Below, one piece after another: positions 8,555 through 17,940 of a stretch of 64,000 nt of DNA. How positions within the stretch are numbered: the stretch's first letter is position 1; each line of letters starts with the position of its first letter. Made by a program: the position numbers and the translations under genes. Location of the stretch: positions 118,209 through 182,208 of the forward strand of contig NZ_KZ626843.1 of NCBI RefSeq assembly GCF_002911015.1. Reading direction: 5' to 3'. This DNA comes from Streptomyces populi (GTDB lineage Bacteria; Actinomycetota; Actinomycetes; Streptomycetales; Streptomycetaceae). Under the pieces are notes generated by a model. That model ran no database searches. It was not told the origin of the DNA and was given only the letters and a program-made list of their open reading frames with translations.

Positions 8555-9400
8555 TCACCGGGGGGCGAGGAGGTCGCGGGTCAAGGCCGCGAGCCGCGCT
8601 CGTGCCGCCGTGTCGTAGGCCTGCTCGTGGGCGGGGCTGTCGGTGAACCGGTCGAAGTACCTCCCTGTCACGGTCCGCAGGGCCGGGTCGGTGATCAGCC
8701 GGACGGTCGGGCGAACGCCCTCGTCGATGCCGATTTCGGGTATGAGCCCGGACTCACGCACTCCCGGCGTGTCCATCAGGTGTGCCGGGTGCACGGCGTT
8801 GACGGTGACCTCGCTGTCCGCCAGCTCGGCGGCGAGGTCGAACGTCGACATGATCATCGCCAGTTTGCTGCGGCAGTAGGCGTCGACGCCCGTGTAGTCG
8901 CGCTCGAGCATGACGTCGTCGAAGTCGATGGGCGCCTGCCCGATCGAGGCGACGTTGACCACGCGCGCGGGAGCGGAGGCGGTCAGCAGCGGCAGCAGCT
9001 CGCGGGTCAGGAAGCAAGGCGCGAGGTGATTGACGGCGAAGCGCAGTTCGTGGGCCTGGGCACTCACCTCGCGCCTGGTGTGGTCGGTGCCGAAGCCGAT
9101 GGCGGCGTTGTTGACCAGAACCTCGAGCCTCGGCTCGGTGTCGAGGATGCGGGCCGTCATGACGCGGACCTGGTCGAGGTCGGACAGGTCCGCGAGGAAG
9201 GTACGCACCGTCACGTCCGGCGCCACGGCGCGCACCGCCGCCGCGGTCTCGTCGAGCCTCCCGGGGTCACGGCCGTGCAGCAGGAGTGTCGCGCCCCTGC
9301 CGGCGAGGTCGAGTGCGACATGGCGGCCGAGCCCCTGCGTGGCACCGGTGATCAGGATCGTCTTGTCGTGCAGTGAAGCGGAGGGCGTTCGCGTGTTCAT
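8555..9400 (-). CDS. Short-chain dehydrogenase/reductase
   Basis: 281 residues from ATG 9400. Classical-to-extended SDR pattern: TILITGATQGLGRHVALDLA (NADP-binding TGxxxGxG), VNNAAIGFG, catalytic Ser in NVASIGQAPIDF, and YCRSKLAM (YxxxK). It is close in layout to retinol-dehydrogenase/oxidoreductase SDRs. The substrate is unknown. It is divergent from a MarR-type regulator, with a 24-bp palindrome 7 bp upstream of its start codon, so it is probably repressed by that regulator and induced by an electrophile or aromatic compound (inference). Confidence 0.88.
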   Translation of the reverse strand: MNTRTPSASLHDKTILITGATQGLGRHVALDLAGRGATLLLHGRDPGRLDETAAAVRAVAPDVTVRTFLADLSDLDQVRVMTARILDTEPRLEVLVNNAAIGFGTDHTRREVSAQAHELRFAVNHLAPCFLTRELLPLLTASAPARVVNVASIGQAPIDFDDVMLERDYTGVDAYCRSKLAMIMSTFDLAAELADSEVTVNAVHPAHLMDTPGVRESGLIPEIGIDEGVRPTVRLITDPALRTVTGRYFDRFTDSPAHEQAYDTAARARLAALTRDLLAPR

Positions 9401-9407
9401 GGGTTGT

Positions 9408-9431
9408 GTTCTATCAAGACCTTGATAGAAC
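9408..9431. promoter_or_regulatory. 24-bp perfect palindromic operator (MarR/SDR)
   Basis: Arms GTTCTATCAAG (9408-9418) and CTTGATAGAAC (9421-9431) are perfect inverted copies around AC. A further half-site CTTGATAAC follows near 9439. It lies between the SDR start at 9400 and the regulator start at 9473. The A/T-rich arms stand out from the surrounding G+C and match the size of MarR-family sites. Confidence 0.75.
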
Positions 9432-9472
9432 TTCCAACCTTGATAACTATCTACAGCTGTATATTCGCCATC

Positions 9473-9967
9473 GTGGGGACGACCGCGGACGACCGCCTCG
9501 GGACGGACACCAAGCGCGCGGAGCAGGCCCTCGTGGCGGCCAGGAGCTCGGCGCCGAAGGATGCCGGCCTGACCGTCGCGCGGTACGTCGCGCTCTTCAT
9601 CCTCACCGGCAGTCCAGGTGTTTCCGGCGCCGCCCTGGACCGTTCGTGCCTGGTCGCACCACAGGCCATGGCGGCCGTGCTCAAGACCCTCGAAGAGCGC
9701 GGCCCGGTGGCCGGGTCGGCGCACCCGTGGCATCGGAAGATGCTGGAGACGCACCTCACCGACACCGGCCGGCGAGCGGTCCGGCTCGCCGACGCCCAGG
9801 CCGTACGCATCGAGCGCCGCCTCGCCGAGGAGTTCACCCCGCAAGAACGCGACACCCCGAGACGGCTGCCCGCGCGATGTGTCACCGCCGTCCGAGAGGA
9901 CCGAAACCCACGACCCGCCCGTCCGGCCGCCCCGGAAGGGCGGTCTCACGGTGATCGGAGCGGCTGA
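9473..9967 (+). CDS. MarR-family transcriptional regulator with a degraded-looking C-terminus
   Basis: 164 residues from GTG 9473 (an in-frame ATG at 9404 would run through the palindrome and is less likely). The winged-helix region is visible: LTVARYVALFILTGSPGVSG, LVAPQAMAAVLKTLEERGPV with recognition-helix spacing, and LTDTGRRAVRLADAQA followed by a dimerisation helix (IERRLAEEFTPQERDT). Residues after about 140 (RLPARCVTAVREDRNPRPAR and beyond) become Pro/Arg-rich and unlike the family, which normally ends near residue 145; a frameshift or stop loss is possible. The site at 9408-9431 makes it the likely repressor of the SDR and of itself. Confidence 0.7.
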   Translation: MGTTADDRLGTDTKRAEQALVAARSSAPKDAGLTVARYVALFILTGSPGVSGAALDRSCLVAPQAMAAVLKTLEERGPVAGSAHPWHRKMLETHLTDTGRRAVRLADAQAVRIERRLAEEFTPQERDTPRRLPARCVTAVREDRNPRPARPAAPEGRSHGDRSG

Positions 9968-10110
9968 GGCGAGCGTCGGGAACAACCACCGCTGGAGCGC
10001 CGCCTGCCACCGCACGGGCCGCGGGGCGCGGGCTTCGGTCGCTCCGCCGACGTCGCCGGCCCGGTGTCCGGCGACGGGCACCGGGAGGTCCCCGGTTTCC
10101 GGGACGGCGG

Positions 10111-10159
10111 CGGACGAGTACGGCCGACCGGGCACGAACCGGTCGGCCGTACTCGTCCG
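10111..10159. terminator. 21-bp perfect bidirectional hairpin between marR-like gene and pheT
   Basis: Arms 10111-10131 and 10139-10159 pair perfectly around GCACGAA. Outside them, CCCGGTTTCCGGG and CCCGGAAACGGG can extend the stem with one bulge. The two flanking genes converge, so it probably ends both transcripts. The rest of 9968-10254 holds no gene. Confidence 0.8.
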
Positions 10160-10254
10160 GGGGCGCCCGGAAACGGGAGCGGGGAACCGCGCGCCCGGCC
10201 GCGGAACGATCCGCGGTCACGGCGCACGGTTCCCCGGCGCATCCGATGGAACCG

Positions 10255-12759
10255 TCAGGCTCCGCGCAGCACGGCCCCCGTGCGCTCGGCGGCCAGCGCC
10301 ACCGCCGCGTCGCGGGCCGCGGAGGCCTCGTCGACGGTCAGCGTGCGGTCGGCGGCACGGAACCGCAGCGCGTAGGCGAGGGACTTCTTGTCCGCGCCGA
10401 GCTGCTCGCTCTCGTACTCGTCGAACAGCCGGATGGACTCCAGGAGTTCACCCGCGCCCTCGTGCAGGGCCGCCTCGACGTCCGTGTGCGGGACGCTCTT
10501 GTCGACGACCAGCGCGACGTCCTGCGTGGCGACCGGGAAGGTCGAGATCTTCGGGCCCTTGGGGTGGCCCGAGCTCGCCCGCTCCAGCGCGTCCAGGTCC
10601 AGCTCCATCGCGCAGGTGCGCGCGGGCAGGCCCAGCGTCTTCAGGACACCGGGGTGCAGCTCACCGGCGTGCCCGATGACCTGCTCCGCGCCGTCCACGA
10701 CGACCGCGAGCTCGGCGCAGCGACCCGGGTGCCACGGCCCGTACTGGCCGGAGCGGACGAGGAGTTCGGTCCCCGCCTCCCGGGCCAGGGTGCGCGCGGC
10801 CTCGATCGCGTCGGCCCAGTCGGCCGGGCGTCCCTTGCCCCACCAGCCGGCCTGCTCGCGGGCGCCCGCGAGGACGACGGCGGCGTGCCGGGGCTGGACG
10901 GGAAGCGCGGCGGTCAGGGACGCGATCTCCTCGTCGGCGGGACGGCGGTCGACGGGCAGCCGCCCGGCGACGCGCAGTTCGTCCTGCGGGTGGAAGACCA
11001 GGCCGGTCTCGAAGAGCGCCAGGTCGTGGCTGCCGCGTCCGTCGTTGCGGCGCAGGGCCCCGAGCAGGCCCGGCAGCAGCGTCGTGCGGAGCGCGGGCTC
11101 CTCGTCGGAGAGCGGGTTGACCAGCTTGACGACCTTGCGCTTCGGGTCGTCGTCGGCGAGGCCGAACTGGTCGAAGACGTGCTCGCCGATGAACGGGTAG
11201 TTCAGCGCCTCGACGTATCCGGCGCCGGCCAGCGCGCGGCCGACCCGGCGGTGCAGCCGCTGCCGGTCGGTGAGGCCGAGGCCCGCCGGCGGCTTGGGCA
11301 GCGTGGAGGGCAGGTTCTCGTAGCCCTCGAGCCGGATGACCTCTTCCGCGAGGTCGTTCGGGTCGGTCAGGTCGGGCCGCCAGGACGGCACGGTGACGAT
11401 CAGCTCGTCCTGTCCGTAGACGTCGCAGCCGACCTGCTGGAGGCGGCGGACGACGGTCTCGCGGCCGTAGGCGACACCGGCCACCTTGTCCGGGTGGTCG
11501 GCCGGGATGGTGATGGTGTGCGGCGCGGACGGCGCGATCACCTCGGTGACCCCGGCGTCGGCGGTGCCGCCGGCGAGGAGCACGAGGAGGTCCACGGTCC
11601 GCTGGGCCGCGGCCGAGGTGGCCGCGGGGTCGGCGCCGCGCTCGAAGCGCTTGGACGCCTCGGAGGCCAGCTTGTGCCGGCGGGCCGTGCGCGCGATGGA
11701 GATCGGGTCGAAGTGCGCGGCCTCGATGACGACCTCGGTGGTGGTGCCCTCGGTGTCGTCGATCTCGGTGTGGGCGCCGCCCATGACGCCCGCGAGGCCG
11801 ATGGGGCCGCGGTCGTCGGTGATCACCAGGTCGCCCGCGTCCAGCGTGCGCTTGACGCCGTCGAGGGTGGTGAGCTTCTCGCCCCGCTCGGCCCGGCGCA
11901 CGCCGATGGTGCCCTCGACCCGGCTGCGGTCGTAGGCGTGCAGGGGCTGGCCGAGCTCCAGCATCACGTAGTTGGGGACGTCGACGGCCAGCGAGACCGG
12001 GCGCATGCCGGCCTTCTGCAGCCGGCGGCGCAGCCAGATCGGGGACCGGGCGTCGGGGTCGAGGCCGGTCACCGTGCGCGCGGTGAAGCGGTCGCAGCCC
12101 ATGGGGTCGCTGATCTGCACCGGGTGACCGAACGCGTTCGGGGCCGGTACGTCGAGCAGCGCGGGGTCGCGCAGCGGCAGGCCGTAGGCGATGGCGGCCT
12201 CGCGGGCCACACCGCGCAGCGACAGCGCGTAACCGCGGTCGGGCGTGACGGCGATGTCGAGGACCTCGTCGACGAGCTGGAGCAGCTCGATCGCGTCGGT
12301 GCCGGGCTCGACCTCCGGCGGCAGCACGATGATGCCGCCGCTGCCGTCGTCGCCCATGCCCAGCTCGTCGCCGGAGCAGATCATGCCGTGCGAGGTCTTG
12401 CCGTACGTCTTGCGCGCGGCGATCGCGAAGTCGCCGGGCAGGACGGCGCCGGGCAGGACCACGACCACCTTGTCGCCGACGGCGAAGTTGCGCGCGCCGC
12501 AGACGATCTCCTGGGGCTCACCGGTGCCGTTGGCGGTGCCGACGTCGACGGTGCAGAAGCGGATGGGCTTCTTGAACTCCGTCAGTTCCTCGATGGTGAG
12601 CACCTGGCCGACGACCAGGGGGCCCTTGAGGTCGGCGCCGAGCTGCTCGACCGTCTCGACCTCGAGTCCTGCCGAAATGAGTTTGGCCTGGACGTCGCGC
12701 CCGGTCTCCGTCGCCGGCAGGTCGACGTACTCCCGCAGCCAAGAAAGCGGGACCCGCAT
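10255..12759 (-). CDS. pheT: Phenylalanine--tRNA ligase beta subunit
   Basis: 834 residues, full length. It forms the alpha2-beta2 synthetase that charges tRNA-Phe. It starts [20 protein letters not shown]; the EMAP/tRNA-binding OB domain follows (about 40-150), then B3/B4 editing domain (about 210-380), B5 (about 400-475), the catalytic-like domain, and a C-terminal ferredoxin-fold anticodon-binding domain (about 740-834, beginning [20 protein letters not shown]). The ATG at 12759 shares one base with the pheS stop (TGATG), so translation is coupled. Ends before a strong bidirectional hairpin. Confidence 0.98.
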   Translation of the reverse strand: MRVPLSWLREYVDLPATETGRDVQAKLISAGLEVETVEQLGADLKGPLVVGQVLTIEELTEFKKPIRFCTVDVGTANGTGEPQEIVCGARNFAVGDKVVVVLPGAVLPGDFAIAARKTYGKTSHGMICSGDELGMGDDGSGGIIVLPPEVEPGTDAIELLQLVDEVLDIAVTPDRGYALSLRGVAREAAIAYGLPLRDPALLDVPAPNAFGHPVQISDPMGCDRFTARTVTGLDPDARSPIWLRRRLQKAGMRPVSLAVDVPNYVMLELGQPLHAYDRSRVEGTIGVRRAERGEKLTTLDGVKRTLDAGDLVITDDRGPIGLAGVMGGAHTEIDDTEGTTTEVVIEAAHFDPISIARTARRHKLASEASKRFERGADPAATSAAAQRTVDLLVLLAGGTADAGVTEVIAPSAPHTITIPADHPDKVAGVAYGRETVVRRLQQVGCDVYGQDELIVTVPSWRPDLTDPNDLAEEVIRLEGYENLPSTLPKPPAGLGLTDRQRLHRRVGRALAGAGYVEALNYPFIGEHVFDQFGLADDDPKRKVVKLVNPLSDEEPALRTTLLPGLLGALRRNDGRGSHDLALFETGLVFHPQDELRVAGRLPVDRRPADEEIASLTAALPVQPRHAAVVLAGAREQAGWWGKGRPADWADAIEAARTLAREAGTELLVRSGQYGPWHPGRCAELAVVVDGAEQVIGHAGELHPGVLKTLGLPARTCAMELDLDALERASSGHPKGPKISTFPVATQDVALVVDKSVPHTDVEAALHEGAGELLESIRLFDEYESEQLGADKKSLAYALRFRAADRTLTVDEASAARDAAVALAAERTGAVLRGA

Positions 12760-13886
12760 CAGATCTCCATCCCGAACGGCCGGGTGAACCGGACGTCACC
12801 CTCGACCATGTCTCGCATGTCTTCAACGTTGTGACGGAACATCAGCATCCGCTCGATGCCGAACCCGAAGGCGAATCCGCTGTACTTCTCCGGGTCCACG
12901 CCACAGGCGACCAGCACCCGGGGGTTGACCATGCCGCAGCCCCCGAGCTCGATCCAGCCCTCGGAGGAGCAGGTCCGGCAGGGGCGGTCGGGGTTGCCGA
13001 CGGACTCGCCCTTGCAGACGTAGCAGAGCATGTCCATCTCGGCGGACGGCTCGGTGAACGGGAAGTAGTTCGGGCGCAGCCGGGTCTTCATGTCCGAGCC
13101 GAAGAGCGACTGGACCATATGGTCCATGGTGCCCTTGAGGTCGGCCATGGTCAGGCCCTCGTCGACGGCCAGCAGTTCGATCTGGTGGAAGACCGGGGTG
13201 TGCGTGGCGTCGAGCTCGTCCGTGCGGTAGACGCGGCCGGGGCACACGACGTAGACGGGCGGCTCCCGGTCGAGCAGGGCGCGGGCCTGCACCGGCGAGG
13301 TGTGGGTGCGCAGCACGACACCGGACTCGTCGCCGTGGGTGCCCTCGGGGCCCTCGACGAAGAAGGTGTCCTGCATCTGCCGGGCCGGGTGGTCGGGCGT
13401 GAAGTTGAGGGCGTCGAAGTTGAACCACTCCGCCTCGACCTCGGGGCCCTCGGCGACCTCGTACCCCATGGAGACGAAGACGTCCGCGACCCGCTCCATC
13501 ATGGTGGTCAGCGGGTGCCGGGCGCCGGACGGTACGCGGTCGTACGGCAGGGTGACGTCCACCGCCTCCTCGACCAGTACGCGGGCGTCCCGCTCGGCCT
13601 CCAGTTCGCCCTGGCGGGCGGCGAGGGCCTTGTTCACGGCGCCTCGGGCCTGGCCGACGAGCTTGCCGGCCGCGGCCTTGGCCTGCGGGGGCAGTGCGCC
13701 GATCTCGCGGTTGGCGAGGGCCAGCGGGGAGGTGCCGCCGGTGTGGGCGACCTTGGCCTCCTGGAGCGCGTCGAGGTCACCGGCGGCGGCGAAGGCGGCG
13801 AGCGCCTCGTCCCGCATGCGCTCGATCTCTTCCGGTTTCAAGGCCTCGACCTCTACAGGGTCGTACGACTTATTAGGTGCCGACAT
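12759..13886 (-). CDS. pheS: Phenylalanine--tRNA ligase alpha subunit
   Basis: 375 residues. An N-terminal coiled coil (about 20-110) binds tRNA-Phe, and a class II catalytic core follows: motif 2 [20 protein letters not shown], and motif 3 [20 protein letters not shown]. Between them is a Cys-rich insert, [20 protein letters not shown], that is typical of actinobacterial PheS and probably a zinc knuckle. It is the first gene of pheST. A weak promoter-like pair lies about 100 bp upstream. An 18-codon reading frame starting at 13929 overlaps the pheS start but has no Phe codons. Confidence 0.98.
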   Translation of the reverse strand: MSAPNKSYDPVEVEALKPEEIERMRDEALAAFAAAGDLDALQEAKVAHTGGTSPLALANREIGALPPQAKAAAGKLVGQARGAVNKALAARQGELEAERDARVLVEEAVDVTLPYDRVPSGARHPLTTMMERVADVFVSMGYEVAEGPEVEAEWFNFDALNFTPDHPARQMQDTFFVEGPEGTHGDESGVVLRTHTSPVQARALLDREPPVYVVCPGRVYRTDELDATHTPVFHQIELLAVDEGLTMADLKGTMDHMVQSLFGSDMKTRLRPNYFPFTEPSAEMDMLCYVCKGESVGNPDRPCRTCSSEGWIELGGCGMVNPRVLVACGVDPEKYSGFAFGFGIERMLMFRHNVEDMRDMVEGDVRFTRPFGMEI

Positions 13887-13983
13887 CTCTTCCCGTGCTT
13901 CCGGTTGGCTGGCTGAGGGTCCCCGTCATCGACTCGGAGACGAATCGTCCGCAGATGAGTGGACGCAAAGGTGCCAAAGGCCG

Positions 13984-14011
13984 AGTCTATCGGGGGTGGG
14001 GGCCCGACCAG
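13984..14011 (-). promoter_or_regulatory. Possible pheST promoter
   Basis: On the minus strand CTGGTC (14011-14006), 16 bases, then TAGACT (13989-13984) resembles a Streptomyces vegetative -35/-10 pair, the -10 better than the -35. It lies about 100 bp before the pheS start codon. Confidence 0.3.
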
Positions 14012-14068
14012 GACGGGGCGTCCCGGCGGTGTTCCCGTGCGGATGAGCCCGTGGGGGCCGCTGTGGCG

Positions 14069-15244
14069 CTAGAGGAGATACGCCGGGGTGCCCACGGGCA
14101 GCGTAAATCGGAACTCGGCGCCCCCGCCGGGGGCGCGGCCGACCGTGATGGTGCCGCCGTGGGCTTCGACGATGCCCTTGACGATGTAGAGCCCGAGGCC
14201 GGTGCCGCCGCGCTTGCTGCCCCGCCAGAAGCGGGTGAAGACGCGGTTCATGGACTCCTCCGGGATTCCGGTGCCCTCGTCGCTCACGGTGACCGACGTG
14301 ACGGCGTTCGCCGTGCCCTCCTCGTCCGGCCGCTCGCGCGGGGACGTGGAGGGTGCCACCTCGATGGTGACGGTTCCCTCGCCGTGGCGCACCGCATTTT
14401 CGATCAGGTTGCTGAGCACCTGGTCGATCTTGTCGGGGTCGGCCCACAGGGCGGGCAGGGGCTGTTCGATGCGCAGCAGGAAGCGGTCGGCGGGCTGGCC
14501 GGAGGCGACGTACGCCTGGATGTGCCGGCCGACGGCGGCGGCGATGTCGACGGGCTGGCGGCGCACTTCGAGGCGCCCGGAGTCGATGCGGGAGATGTCG
14601 AGGAGTTCGGCGATGAGCCGGGTGACGCGGTTGGCGTCGGCGTCGACGGTCTCCAGCATCAGTTTCTTCTGGTCGTCGGTGAAGCGTTCCCACTTGGCGA
14701 GCAGGGTCGCGGTGAAGCCCTTGACGGAGGTGAGCGGGGAGCGCAGTTCGTGGGCGACCGTGGCGATCAGCTCGGCGTGGCTGCGCTCGGTGCGGCGGCG
14801 GGCCTCGGTGTCGCGCAGGCAGACGACGACCCGGCGGACCGGCCCGGTGGGGTGGGTGCGCACGTAGCGCGCGGAGACGAGGATCTCGCGGCCGCCGGGG
14901 AGCAGCAGGTTCCGCTCGGGCTGGCCGTTGCGGATGGCGAGACCGCCGTAGGGGTCGGTCAGCTGCCACCAGCGCCGGCCCTCCAGGTCCTCCAGCGGGA
15001 GGGCCGATTCGAGTCGGCGGCCCAGGGCCTCGGCGGCCGGGACCGCGGTGATCCGGGCGGCGGCGGCGTTGAAGCACACGACCCGGCCGTGTTCGTCGGC
15101 GACGACGATCCCGTCGGGCAGGTCGTCGGGGTCTATGCCGAGTCCGGTGCCGGTCGCGGCGGTGTCATCGTGCCGGGACGCGGACGCGCCGCGCGCGTCC
15201 CGCGCGCGCAGCGCGCTCTGGGCACCGCCCGTGCCGACACTCAT
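14069..15244 (-). CDS. Orphan PAS-sensor histidine kinase
   Basis: 391 residues, no transmembrane segment. One PAS domain lies around 38-150 (LPDGIVVADEHGRVVCFNAA), then HisKA with the H-box VAHELRSPLTSVKGF, the N-box LIENAVRHG, G1 VSDEGTGIPEE, F-box VFTRFWRG and G2 GGTGLGLYIVKGIVEAHGG. All catalytic motifs are intact, so it should autophosphorylate in the cytoplasm. No response regulator gene is nearby; it sits between trmH-like and pheST genes on the same strand, in a position conserved in Streptomyces. AAGGGG precedes the ATG. The signal is unknown. Confidence 0.88.
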   Translation of the reverse strand: MSVGTGGAQSALRARDARGASASRHDDTAATGTGLGIDPDDLPDGIVVADEHGRVVCFNAAAARITAVPAAEALGRRLESALPLEDLEGRRWWQLTDPYGGLAIRNGQPERNLLLPGGREILVSARYVRTHPTGPVRRVVVCLRDTEARRRTERSHAELIATVAHELRSPLTSVKGFTATLLAKWERFTDDQKKLMLETVDADANRVTRLIAELLDISRIDSGRLEVRRQPVDIAAAVGRHIQAYVASGQPADRFLLRIEQPLPALWADPDKIDQVLSNLIENAVRHGEGTVTIEVAPSTSPRERPDEEGTANAVTSVTVSDEGTGIPEESMNRVFTRFWRGSKRGGTGLGLYIVKGIVEAHGGTITVGRAPGGGAEFRFTLPVGTPAYLL

Positions 15245-15297
15245 CCCCTTACCCCACCTCTCGTCCGGCGCAGAGGGCCCCCGGGCCCGTCACCCTA

Positions 15298-16149
15298 CTA
15301 GCTGCCGGTGACGGAGCGGCACCCTGTGGAGGCGCGCTGTGCACGGGCCGACGCGTAGAGACATACGGCCGCGGCCGTGGCCAGGTTCAGGCTCTCGGCC
15401 TTTCCGTGGATCGGAACGCGCACGACGGCATCGGCGAGCGCACGGGTCTCCTCCGGAAGCCCCCAGGCCTCGTTGCCGAAGACCCAGGCCGTGGGGCCGC
15501 CCATGGTCCCCTTGTCGAGTTCGTCGTCGAGGTCGTCCTCGCCCGCGCCGTCGGCGGCGAGGATGCGGACGCCGACGTCCTTGAGTCCGGCCACGGCCTG
15601 CTCGACGGGCACGCCGACGGCGACGGGCAGATGGAACAGGGACCCGACGGAGGCGCGCACGGCCTTGGGGTTGTAGAGGTCGACGGAGGCGTCGGTGAGA
15701 ACGACGGCGTCGGCGCCGGCGGCGTCCGCGCAGCGCAGCACGGTCCCGGCGTTCCCGGGGTCGCGGACGTGCGCGAGCACGGCGACGAGCCTGGGGCGGG
15801 CGGCGAGGATCTCCTCGAAGGGCGTGTCGACGAACCGGCAGACGCCGACGATCCCCTGCGGGGTCACCGTCGTGGAGATGTCCGCGATGACCTGCTCGTC
15901 GGCGAGGTGCACCCGGGCTCCGGCGGTACGGGCCTCCGCGACGAGGTCGGCGTACCGCTCGGCGGCCTCCACGGTGGCGAACAGCTCGACGAGCGTGCCG
16001 TCTCCGTGCGCCGCCGCCTCCCGCACGGCCTGCGGTCCCTCCGCGAGGAACAGCCGCTCCTTCCCCCGGAAGTTCCGCCGGGCGAGCCGCCGCGCGGCGG
16101 AGACACGCGGCGAGCGCGGAGAGATCAGCTCGGGAGCGGCGGGGGGCAT
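15298..16149 (-). CDS. SpoU/TrmH-family RNA 2'-O-methyltransferase
   Basis: 283 residues from ATG 16149, with GAAGGTG upstream; an in-frame start at 16269 would lie inside the Arg-rich non-homologous stretch. The N-terminal substrate-binding domain (L30e-like, about 10-100) opens SARRLARRNFRGKERLFLAEG, and the SPOUT knot domain follows: VLAHVRDPGNAGTVLRCADA, VDLYNPKAVRASVGSLFHLP, WVFGNEAWGLPEE and VPIHGKAESLNLATAAAVCL, the three SpoU motifs. It methylates a ribose in rRNA or tRNA using SAM. It lies just after the rplT terminator, matching its usual place near infC-rpmI-rplT and pheST. Confidence 0.93.
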   Translation of the reverse strand: MPPAAPELISPRSPRVSAARRLARRNFRGKERLFLAEGPQAVREAAAHGDGTLVELFATVEAAERYADLVAEARTAGARVHLADEQVIADISTTVTPQGIVGVCRFVDTPFEEILAARPRLVAVLAHVRDPGNAGTVLRCADAAGADAVVLTDASVDLYNPKAVRASVGSLFHLPVAVGVPVEQAVAGLKDVGVRILAADGAGEDDLDDELDKGTMGGPTAWVFGNEAWGLPEETRALADAVVRVPIHGKAESLNLATAAAVCLYASARAQRASTGCRSVTGS

Positions 16150-16299
16150 GTTCTGGTTCACCTTCGATATCTGTGCGGCCGATATCCGTGCGGCTCGCAC
16201 GGCAGCGGGGGGTGGCTGCGACCTCCAGGGGCGCGGGGAACTGCGCGACCAGCACCCGACGGCCCGCACCCGAAACGACTGCCCGTGGGGTCAGCGACA

Positions 16300-16333
16300 A
16301 AGGACCCGCAGGTTTTCACACCTGCGGGTCCTT
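16300..16333 (-). terminator. rplT terminator
   Basis: Arms 16300-16313 and 16320-16333 pair perfectly over 14 bp with a six-base loop. It begins 30 bp after the rplT stop and ends the infC-rpmI-rplT operon. Confidence 0.88.
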
Positions 16334-16362
16334 CAGTCACGTCGGCTAGAGCCAGCGCAGCG

Positions 16363-16746
16363 TCACGCGGCCTTCGGCGCGTTGACGTCCGCGGGCAGGG
16401 CCTTCTGCGCGACCTCGACGAGCGCGGCGAACGCGTTGGCGTCGTTGACGGCCAGCTCCGCGAGGATCTTGCGGTCCACCTCGACGTTGGCGGCCTTCAG
16501 ACCCTGGATGAGGCGGTTGTACGTCATGCCGTTCTGGCGGGCCGCAGCGTTGATGCGCTGGATCCACAGCTGACGGAAGTCGCCCTTGCGCTTCTTGCGG
16601 TCGTTGTAGTTGTAGACCAGCGAGTGGGTGACCTGCTCCTTGGCCTTGCGGTACAGGCGCGAACGCTGACCGCGGTAGCCGGAGGCCGCCTCGAGGATCG
16701 CCCGGCGCTTCTTGTGGGCGTTGACTGCCCGCTTGACGCGTGCCAC
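16363..16746 (-). CDS. rplT: 50S ribosomal protein L20
   Basis: 127 residues, the full usual length. It begins [20 protein letters not shown] and carries the long N-terminal basic helix and the conserved globular core ([39 protein letters not shown]). L20 is an early 23S rRNA assembly protein. It is the last gene of the infC operon, 94 bp after rpmI. In other phyla L20 represses this operon through leader RNA; see the infC leader. Confidence 0.99.
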   Translation of the reverse strand: MARVKRAVNAHKKRRAILEAASGYRGQRSRLYRKAKEQVTHSLVYNYNDRKKRKGDFRQLWIQRINAAARQNGMTYNRLIQGLKAANVEVDRKILAELAVNDANAFAALVEVAQKALPADVNAPKAA

Positions 16747-16840
16747 TTTTTAACTCCTTGTAGCGGGGCCGTGGTTGGACTCACACGACCCGAAATCGAT
16801 GGGGTCCCGGATCAGACGTACGGCGCTGGGCGCCGGTACG

Positions 16841-17035
16841 TCACTTGCCGAGAAGCTTCTTGATCTTCGCGGTGTCGCCCGGGGCCATCTCGGCGGTGCC
16901 GGTGAGGCGGCGCGTCACGCGGGACGACTTGTGCTCGAGCAGGTGGCGCTTGCCGGCGCGCTCACGGAGCACCTTGCCGGAGCCGGTGATCTTGAAGCGC
17001 TTGCTGGCACCGCTGTGCGACTTGTTCTTCGGCAT
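16841..17035 (-). CDS. rpmI: 50S ribosomal protein L35
   Basis: 64 residues, standard length: [20 protein letters not shown], then [20 protein letters not shown] small basic large-subunit protein. Middle gene of infC-rpmI-rplT, 108 bp after infC and 94 bp before rplT; GAGGAG lies upstream of the ATG. Confidence 0.99.
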   Translation of the reverse strand: MPKNKSHSGASKRFKITGSGKVLRERAGKRHLLEHKSSRVTRRLTGTAEMAPGDTAKIKKLLGK

Positions 17036-17143
17036 AGCGCCGTTCTCTCCTCGTCAGTGGCGTTCCGGTGCCCGGTCGCAGGACCGGGCACGGGTGGAAC
17101 GTCATATGTATCGGTTGGCATCCCCGGGCCGGTGGCCCTGGGA

Positions 17144-17821
17144 TCAGGCCTCGGCTGACGCCTCGGCCGGGGTCTCCGCCGACTCGGCCTCGGCGGGCGC
17201 GCTCTCGGCGACACCCTCCTCGGCGGCGTTCTGCGAGCGGCCGGGGTTGGCCTTCGCTTCCGCCTTGCGAGCCGCCTGAGCCTCACGGGCCTCGGCCATC
17301 GCCTCGGTCTTCTTCTTGTGCGGACCGAGAACCATGATCATGTTTCGGCCGTCCTGCTTCGGGTTCGACTCGATGAACCCGAGGTCCTCGACGTCCGTCG
17401 CGAGGCGCTGCAGCAGTCGGTAGCCGAGCTCCGGCCGGGACTGCTCGCGACCACGGAACATGATCGTGATCTTGACCTTGTCGCCCTGCTTGAGGAACCG
17501 GACGACGTGACCCTTCTTCGTGTCATAGTCGTGCGGGTCGATCTTCGGCCGGAGCTTCATCTCCTTGATGACCGTGTGCGCCTGGTTCTTGCGCGCCTCA
17601 CGGGCCTTCATGGCCGACTCGTACTTGAACTTGCCGTAGTCCATGAGCTTGCAGACGGGCGGGCGGGCGTTCGCCGCCACCTCGACGAGGTCGAGGTCGT
17701 ACTCCTGAGCAAGCTCAAGGGCCTTGGCAAGCGGAACAATCCCGACCTGCTCGCCGCTGGGACCGACAAGTCGCACTTCGGGAACGCGAATCCGGTCGTT
17801 GATGCGGGGCTCGGCGCTGAT
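17144..17821 (-). CDS. infC: Translation initiation factor IF-3, probable AUC start
   Basis: 225 residues if started at ATC 17821. Both IF-3 domains are complete: IF3-N ([32 protein letters not shown]) and IF3-C ([20 protein letters not shown], then [20 protein letters not shown]). A Glu/Ala-rich tail of about 45 residues follows, as in other actinobacteria. A perfect GAGGAGG lies four bases before this ATC, where the family homology begins. The alternative GTG at 17845 (eight codons upstream) has no ribosome-binding site. Non-AUG starts allow IF-3 to limit its own synthesis in other bacteria; the same is inferred here. First gene of infC-rpmI-rplT. Confidence 0.93.
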   Translation of the reverse strand: MSAEPRINDRIRVPEVRLVGPSGEQVGIVPLAKALELAQEYDLDLVEVAANARPPVCKLMDYGKFKYESAMKAREARKNQAHTVIKEMKLRPKIDPHDYDTKKGHVVRFLKQGDKVKITIMFRGREQSRPELGYRLLQRLATDVEDLGFIESNPKQDGRNMIMVLGPHKKKTEAMAEAREAQAARKAEAKANPGRSQNAAEEGVAESAPAEAESAETPAEASAEA

Positions 17822-17825
17822 GGAT

Positions 17826-17832
17826 CCTCCTC
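17826..17832 (-). promoter_or_regulatory. infC Shine-Dalgarno GAGGAGG that decides the start
   Basis: The minus strand reads GAGGAGG, ATCC, then ATC AGC GCC GAG. This very strong site points to ATC as the infC start. It lies inside the reading frame of the alternative GTG start, where it would have no role. Confidence 0.7.
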
Positions 17833-17908
17833 GGTAGCACCACACGGCGGTCTGGCGGACAGCCGCGTATGTCTCTGATGACACTTCGACCAACCACCGC
17901 AGGGCACG

Positions 17909-17940
17909 AAAAAATGCCCCGGACGGGACACAGGCGGGGC
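17909..17940 (-). terminator. Intrinsic terminator inside the infC leader (attenuator)
   Basis: Minus strand: GCCCCG (17940-17935), a 13-base loop, CGGGGC (17921-17916), A, then six T (17914-17909). A T-run is rare in this DNA. There is no gene upstream for it to terminate, and infC begins about 90 nt further on, so premature termination of the infC operon is the best reading. Confidence 0.65.

Noticed and set aside
10246..12834. 862-residue open frame opposite pheT
   Set aside because: G+C-driven shadow frame of pheT with repetitive Val/Gly/Asp/Arg content and no domain.
13873..13929. 18-codon reading frame overlapping the pheS start (ends TAATAA)
   Set aside because: It contains no Phe codons, so a classic attenuator peptide is unlikely, and its ribosome-binding site is weak.
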